A stretch of 64,000 nucleotides of DNA. It comes from PHAA01 sp963665865 (lineage in GTDB: Bacteria > Bacillota > Syntrophomonadia > Syntrophomonadales > Syntrophomonadaceae). This document shows, in pieces, positions 60,270-64,000 of this stretch. The notes under the pieces are model-generated. The model saw nothing but the letters and a program-made list of their open reading frames with translations, was not told where the DNA came from and searched no databases. The DNA is taken from assembly GCA_963665865.2 (NCBI GenBank), contig CAXXWF010000001.1, positions 1,922,001 through 1,986,000 on the forward strand. The letters run 5' to 3'. Made by a program: the position numbers and the translations under genes. Each line of letters starts with the position of its first letter. Position 1 is the stretch's first letter.

Positions 60270-60671
60270 CTAAACCGATTTATCAAGTTCCTTAGAAATA
60301 TTTTCCGCAGCTTTATGAGCATCCTCTTTGATTTCATGACTGCTTTCCTTAATGTTCTTTTTTACAGCCTCCGTTTTTTCGGCTACATCTTTGATAATAT
60401 CGGTTGCTTTCTGCTCAGCATCTTCGGCATAGTCCTTTGCCATCTCTACCTTTTTATGGAGTGTGTCCTTCATGGCACTGCAGCACTTGAAGTATTTATT
60501 TTTCAAATCTTTTCGGGTCTCCTTTCCCGACTTTGGAGCGAAAATAATTCCTGTTGCTACACCTGCAGCAGCAACGACGCCCATTCCTATTGCGAACTTC
60601 TGCGCTGTTTTTACCCTTTCTTGCCTTCTTTTCTCCTTGCTTACCAAATCTAATAAATCTCTTAAAATCAT
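60270..60671 (-). CDS. YtxH-domain stress protein (copy 1)
   Basis: 133 residues. Same layout as the 58247-58597 gene: MILRDLLDLVSKEKRRQ, a Gly/Ala-rich hydrophobic helix ending GIIFAPKSGKETRKDLKN, then a long charged helix with a C-C pair (KCCSAM) and repeats of KDxAExTEAVKK. GGAGG lies eight bases before the ATG, with nearly the same leader as the other copy, pointing to a duplication of this unit. Confidence 0.9.
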   Translation of the reverse strand: MILRDLLDLVSKEKRRQERVKTAQKFAIGMGVVAAAGVATGIIFAPKSGKETRKDLKNKYFKCCSAMKDTLHKKVEMAKDYAEDAEQKATDIIKDVAEKTEAVKKNIKESSHEIKEDAHKAAENISKELDKSV

Positions 60672-60701
60672 TATGAAAACCTCCTTATTTATTGATCAAA
60701 A

Positions 60702-61400
60702 CTAAAGCACGATGTCAGTAAATATTACCACCCGTTTGTTAAAGCTTTTTTGAACTTTATCCCAATTACCACTGCAGGAAATAAGGTTGAGATGTATGCC
60801 ATCGCTCTGACTAAAAACATCACTGGCATCCTCTTCTGGATCATAGGTACGGTTCTCTCGAACTATAAATGTGATAATTGTTCCTTGGTCATCTTCTATA
60901 GTCAGGTAGTCCCCGACACGAAGGTCATCTAAATGATCAAACACGGCCGGTACCCATGCTCTACTGCTACGATGACCGTCAATTACGGCATTACCCTTCT
61001 GCCCGGGACGTGGTCCCAGGTTGTACCAAGCTGTGTCGACAAGATTGCTCGGTACCCCCATTGCTCCAGTAGGGGTAAGGCCCACATACTGGATGGCTGC
61101 ATCGACGTTGATGGCCGGAATCTTCAGACGTATCGGAAGCCCAATGTTCACTTCTTCTTCTGCAAGTAATACAGGACTCTGAACCTGGCTTTGCGCCATA
61201 AATTCCTGGTAGAAACCCCTTACAGATTGAATAGGAGCAAATTGATAAGAGAAAACCATGCAAAGTCCTAATGATGCTAGGGCAACTATTAACAGCGCTC
61301 GTCTAAACATACTTTTCGGTGACCAACTTGCTTCTGATAAATTTTTGAAGCTAAGCTCCAGCCGATCACTCGACTGGAGCTTCTTGTAGCTCAGGCTCAT
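60702..61400 (-). CDS. Sortase (class F/D-like)
   Basis: 232 residues from the ATG at 61400, which overlaps the stop of the adhesin gene (ATGA); no separate ribosome site, so translation is coupled. A membrane helix lies at about 32-52. The catalytic triad is visible: His in VIDGHRSS (about 142), Cys in LISCSGNWD (about 210) and Arg in FNKRVVIFT (about 224). It should anchor the LPQTG-bearing neighbour to peptidoglycan or polymerise it. The PAVFDHLDDLRVGD region is closest to class F; class D cannot be excluded. Confidence 0.9.
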   Translation of the reverse strand: MSLSYKKLQSSDRLELSFKNLSEASWSPKSMFRRALLIVALASLGLCMVFSYQFAPIQSVRGFYQEFMAQSQVQSPVLLAEEEVNIGLPIRLKIPAINVDAAIQYVGLTPTGAMGVPSNLVDTAWYNLGPRPGQKGNAVIDGHRSSRAWVPAVFDHLDDLRVGDYLTIEDDQGTIITFIVRENRTYDPEEDASDVFSQSDGIHLNLISCSGNWDKVQKSFNKRVVIFTDIVL

Positions 61401-63583
61401 CGCTTGGAAGATGATATGCGCCGTTTTATCACAGGCAAAGCAATTAGGAGCAACATCATTGCTAAGACCCCGACCGGGAAAAGCCATGGTAAGGTTTTCT
61501 CATCAGTGCCACTCCCCGTTTGGGGTAATTGGGGAGTAGGCGGTGTATAGACTGGAACAGTCGGCGTTACAACTATCGGTGGAGTCACAATGACGGTAGC
61601 GTACGCGATATCAGTGGCAGTCATACCATTGGCACTGCCTTTGGCCGTGGCGGTGTTCATCGTAGTTGCACTGAGATTCCCCGTAGCGGTGTAGATCCAT
61701 GTCTCATCAGGTTGGAGCAGATTGTCAGCATTGACGTCACCGGAAACATAGTTCACGGGACTGACTTTATCGTCGGTGACAGACACATTACTCAATGCGA
61801 CCATACCGGGGTTCGTTACTTTATAGGTATAGATAACTGATCCCGGTCCTGCACTCAATGCCAGTGGTGCCGGCGTTTTTACAACGTTGATGAGTGGTGG
61901 AGAGGCTGCACCCGGTAAGGCAACGGATGAGACAACGACTGTAGCGAAAGCAAGATCGGTAGCTGTCATACCATTGGCACTGCCTTTGGCCGTGGCGGTG
62001 TTCGTCGTGGTAGCATTCAGATTCACCTTGCTGGTGTAGATCCATGTCTCGTTGGTTTGGAGCAGGTTGTCAGCATTGACGTCACCGGAAACATAGTTTA
62101 CGAGACTGACTTTATCATCGGTGACACTCACATTACTTAATGTGACCATACCGGGGTTCGTTACTTTATAGGTGTACGTAACTGAGCCCTGTCCAGAAGT
62201 CAATGCCAACGGTGCTGGGGTTTTTATTACGTTGATCAGTGGTGGATAGATCGTGGAAGATCCTCCCCCCCCGCCAGAGCCGCCACTGGAATAGGTATTT
62301 GTAACGGTAGCTGTTGCCGTAGCTCCAGCTGTGACAGGTATAGATGCTGCCGGAAGGGTTGTACTCCAACCAGTAGGGGGTGCTTCGGTGATGGTATAAG
62401 CACCAGGGGTCAGGCCAGTCCAAGTCTGCACCAATCCGTTAGCAACATTGAAAGTTTTGCTATTGCCAGCGGTGTAGGATGGACCGGTGATTTGGATTGT
62501 GAAGTCTGGCTGAGTCTGACCGGATGGCAACCCACTAACAACCTTGGTAACTGTCAGCGAGCCTGTACTAGAGCCGCCGCCGGAATAGGTGTTTGTAACC
62601 GTAGCTGTTGCCGTAGCTCCGGCTGTGACAGGTATAGATGCTGCCGGAAGGGTTGTAGTCCACCCGGTGGGGGTTGCTTCGGTAATGGTATAAGCACCAG
62701 GGGTCAGGCCAGTCCAAGTCTGCACCAATCCGTTAGCAACATTGAAAGTTTTGCTATTGCCAGTGGTGTAGGATGGACCGGTGATTTTGATTGCGAAGTC
62801 TGGCTGAGTCTGACCTGACGGCAACCCACTAACGACCTTGGTAACTGTCAGCGAGCCTGTCTGGTCTGGACAAGGTCCATTTATGATGGTATTGCTGTTT
62901 AGCGTTACCGCGCCATTCCGTGCCAATAACTGTCCATATACCGTCGCCCCGGTAGTCGCTGTGATGGATGCCGATGCGAAGATGTGTCCCACAAAAGTAG
63001 AGTTTGCTCCTAATGTCGCGGAGCTTCCGACCTGCCAAAAGGTTCGGCAGAACCGAGCACTGTTGATGAGTACAACATTGCTGTTATCTGCTGTGATGAG
63101 CGTGGAGGCAGTCTTAAATACGAAGACGCCATCGGGGTTGCCTTGGGCGTTGAGCGTGAGTGTGCCCGTTATCTCGAAAGTGCCACTAGCTGAATCGTAA
63201 GTGCCAGGAGTCAAGGTAGTCCCACCAAGCTCAGTAGGAATGCGAGTGACCGGCGTCCGTCCGGCAGCGTCATTATATGCGGTTATCAAGTCGTTCTGGG
63301 CCTGAAGTGCTACAGAGTCAGCCACGTAGAATGAATCCCCAGTCGCTATTACCATCTGCGCCTGTCCAGTGATTGCAGTACCTGGAGACAGCCCGACATC
63401 TCCGCTGATTGTGGTCGTTCCGGTATTGGTGATTGTCGTACCAGCCAAAACCGCAAAATTAGAAGTTGTATTGAGTGCCACGGGTGTTTGGGCTGACACT
63501 CTCATTGCCGGTACGACCATCATACCTACCAGTAATAGTATTAGTAGTAATGGTATAAATCGCGTTTTGTTAATTTTTATCAT
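61397..63583 (-). CDS. LPxTG surface adhesin with ice-binding (DUF3494) domain
   Basis: 728 residues. Signal peptide (about 1-31, ending VSA). DUF3494 ice-binding-like beta-helix domain at about 35-240 (FAVLAGTTITNTGTTTISGD, GVFVFKTASTLIT). Two near-identical ~98-residue prealbumin-like repeats at about 243-435 (GSLTVTKVVSGLPSGQTQPD). A Gly-rich hinge, then two ~115-residue DUF11-type repeats (about 450-670, YTYKVTNPGMV). Then a Pro-rich stalk and the sorting signal LPQTGSG, hydrophobic helix and basic KRR tail. Cell-wall anchored by the adjacent sortase. DUF3494 proteins bind ice or act as adhesins; here an adhesive role is more likely. Confidence 0.92.
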   Translation of the reverse strand: MIKINKTRFIPLLLILLLVGMMVVPAMRVSAQTPVALNTTSNFAVLAGTTITNTGTTTISGDVGLSPGTAITGQAQMVIATGDSFYVADSVALQAQNDLITAYNDAAGRTPVTRIPTELGGTTLTPGTYDSASGTFEITGTLTLNAQGNPDGVFVFKTASTLITADNSNVVLINSARFCRTFWQVGSSATLGANSTFVGHIFASASITATTGATVYGQLLARNGAVTLNSNTIINGPCPDQTGSLTVTKVVSGLPSGQTQPDFAIKITGPSYTTGNSKTFNVANGLVQTWTGLTPGAYTITEATPTGWTTTLPAASIPVTAGATATATVTNTYSGGGSSTGSLTVTKVVSGLPSGQTQPDFTIQITGPSYTAGNSKTFNVANGLVQTWTGLTPGAYTITEAPPTGWSTTLPAASIPVTAGATATATVTNTYSSGGSGGGGGSSTIYPPLINVIKTPAPLALTSGQGSVTYTYKVTNPGMVTLSNVSVTDDKVSLVNYVSGDVNADNLLQTNETWIYTSKVNLNATTTNTATAKGSANGMTATDLAFATVVVSSVALPGAASPPLINVVKTPAPLALSAGPGSVIYTYKVTNPGMVALSNVSVTDDKVSPVNYVSGDVNADNLLQPDETWIYTATGNLSATTMNTATAKGSANGMTATDIAYATVIVTPPIVVTPTVPVYTPPTPQLPQTGSGTDEKTLPWLFPVGVLAMMLLLIALPVIKRRISSSKR
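61618..62869. repeat. Two families of intragenic DNA repeats in the adhesin gene
   Basis: Prealbumin-like units recur with a 294-bp period (62288-62581 and 62582 to about 62869). DUF11-type units recur with a 345-bp period (TCATACCATT at 61621 and 61966). Nucleotide identity is very high, so unequal recombination could change repeat number. Confidence 0.85.
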
Positions 63584-63610
63584 AATTTATTCAATCCTTT
63601 CGATTCATTT

Positions 63611-64000
63611 TTATCTCTTAATTCCGTTAATAATGAAGGTAACTAGCTCTTCAAATACTTTATACTGCTTGTCAGCTTTGCCATTAACCTGCAACAAATA
63701 AGCGGTTTCTCTTCCCATGAAAAAAATGATTGCCCCGTAAAGCTCTGTATCGATATCTCTGATTTCCCCTTTTTGTTTTGATTCATCCAGTATTTTACGA
63801 AATATCTCCGGTACACCCATAGAATCAGTTTTTATCCACTGCAATTTGTTTGTAGACGGGCCCCTGCCTTCCTGCTCTAATACCTTTGCTAAATCGGGGT
63901 TATCCTCCAATTGTTTGAAGTGGAATTTCAATAGTCTTTTTATCTTTTCGATTGGAGGTATGTTTTTTTTTTCGAGTTCTTCGCTGAAGGTAACTATTTG
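63611..64000 (-). CDS. TetR-family regulator, C-terminal part (runs off the window)
   Basis: The frame stays open from the stop at 63611 through the right edge, so the N-terminal DNA-binding domain lies outside. Visible part, about 129 residues: FSEELEKKNIPPIEKIKRLL, FHFKQLEDNPDLAKVLEQEGRG, FRKILDESKQKGEIRDIDTELYGAIIFFMG and a closing helix. This matches the ligand-binding half of FadR-like TetR proteins. An internal TTG at 63931 is not the true start. It may control the adjacent adhesin-sortase pair, 27 bases downstream. Confidence 0.82.
   Translation of the reverse strand, partial: QIVTFSEELEKKNIPPIEKIKRLLKFHFKQLEDNPDLAKVLEQEGRGPSTNKLQWIKTDSMGVPEIFRKILDESKQKGEIRDIDTELYGAIIFFMGRETAYLLQVNGKADKQYKVFEELVTFIINGIKR

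Noticed and set aside
62492..63200. Plus-strand frames across the adhesin repeats
   Set aside because: Antisense to the LPxTG protein; open only because of its biased Thr/Gly/Val codons.
1..64000. CRISPR array or cas genes
   Set aside because: No regularly spaced short repeats with unique spacers; the repeats found are tandem, intragenic or palindromic.

Overview
The window reads as a chromosomal stretch from a Gram-positive, probably anaerobic Firmicute of the Clostridia type (perhaps Syntrophomonadales or Peptococcaceae-like; the exact taxon cannot be fixed from sequence alone). The signs are strong AGGAGG-type ribosome sites with frequent TTG/GTG starts, an FMN-riboswitch rib operon in the Firmicute order ribD-ribE-ribBA-ribH, YtxH and Lmo0937-like proteins, a sortase with an LPxTG substrate, LCP and AarF proteins, and sigma-A promoters close to consensus.

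Layout. (1) 1-6003 is the right part of an integrated element. It holds a tyrosine recombinase, a second copy cut down to its N-terminal domain, a small three-gene operon, a possible HEPN/membrane two-gene module and a phage-like helix-turn-helix protein. It ends in the displaced 3' half of a tRNA. A second tRNA 3' scar follows at 6036-6069, with the old tRNA terminator behind it. (2) 6.3-20.6 kb carries scattered housekeeping and regulatory genes: ABM monooxygenase, an unknown coiled-coil membrane protein, LCP transferase, a decayed degV, an AarF kinase, a 129-bp tandem repeat, a MerR-like protein, lactate permease behind a folded leader, a GGDEF/HD-GYP sensor coupled to a GH3-like adenylating enzyme, and two methyltransferases. 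(3) 20.7-32.8 kb holds tRNA-Leu(CAG), the riboflavin operon with riboswitch, a thioredoxin-like Cys-rich protein with an operator-like palindrome, cyclophilin, a DUF6323/DUF6179-like pair, a nitroreductase and carB. (4) 32.85-41.7 kb is a signalling block: a five-PAS GGDEF/HD-GYP protein, then an operon of REC-HDOD, sugar-type binding lipoprotein, Cache-type histidine kinase and REC-HD-GYP. (5) 42-51.6 kb holds a nested repeat element, a GNAT/DUF2156 pair, a metallo-beta-lactamase-fold protein, a VLRF1/baeRF-type release-factor relative, an Mg2+ P-type ATPase, a universal stress protein and a diguanylate cyclase. (6) 51.9-64 kb is a minus-strand envelope and stress cluster: pentapeptide repeat, Sll1863-like repeat protein, PRC-barrel, 17M-like stress protein, FMN reductase, two glycosyltransferases, duplicated YtxH and Lmo0937-like genes, then a sortase translationally coupled to an ice-binding-domain LPxTG adhesin and a TetR regulator running off the end.

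Main themes. Cyclic-di-GMP signalling is dense, with four GGDEF and/or HD-GYP proteins plus an HDOD protein. Cell-surface and stress adaptation fills the right third. Several intergenic regions carry long, nearly perfect hairpins and degenerate palindromic repeats. Several small genes (42, 44, 47 and 49 codons) are annotated here because each has a ribosome site and sensible context.
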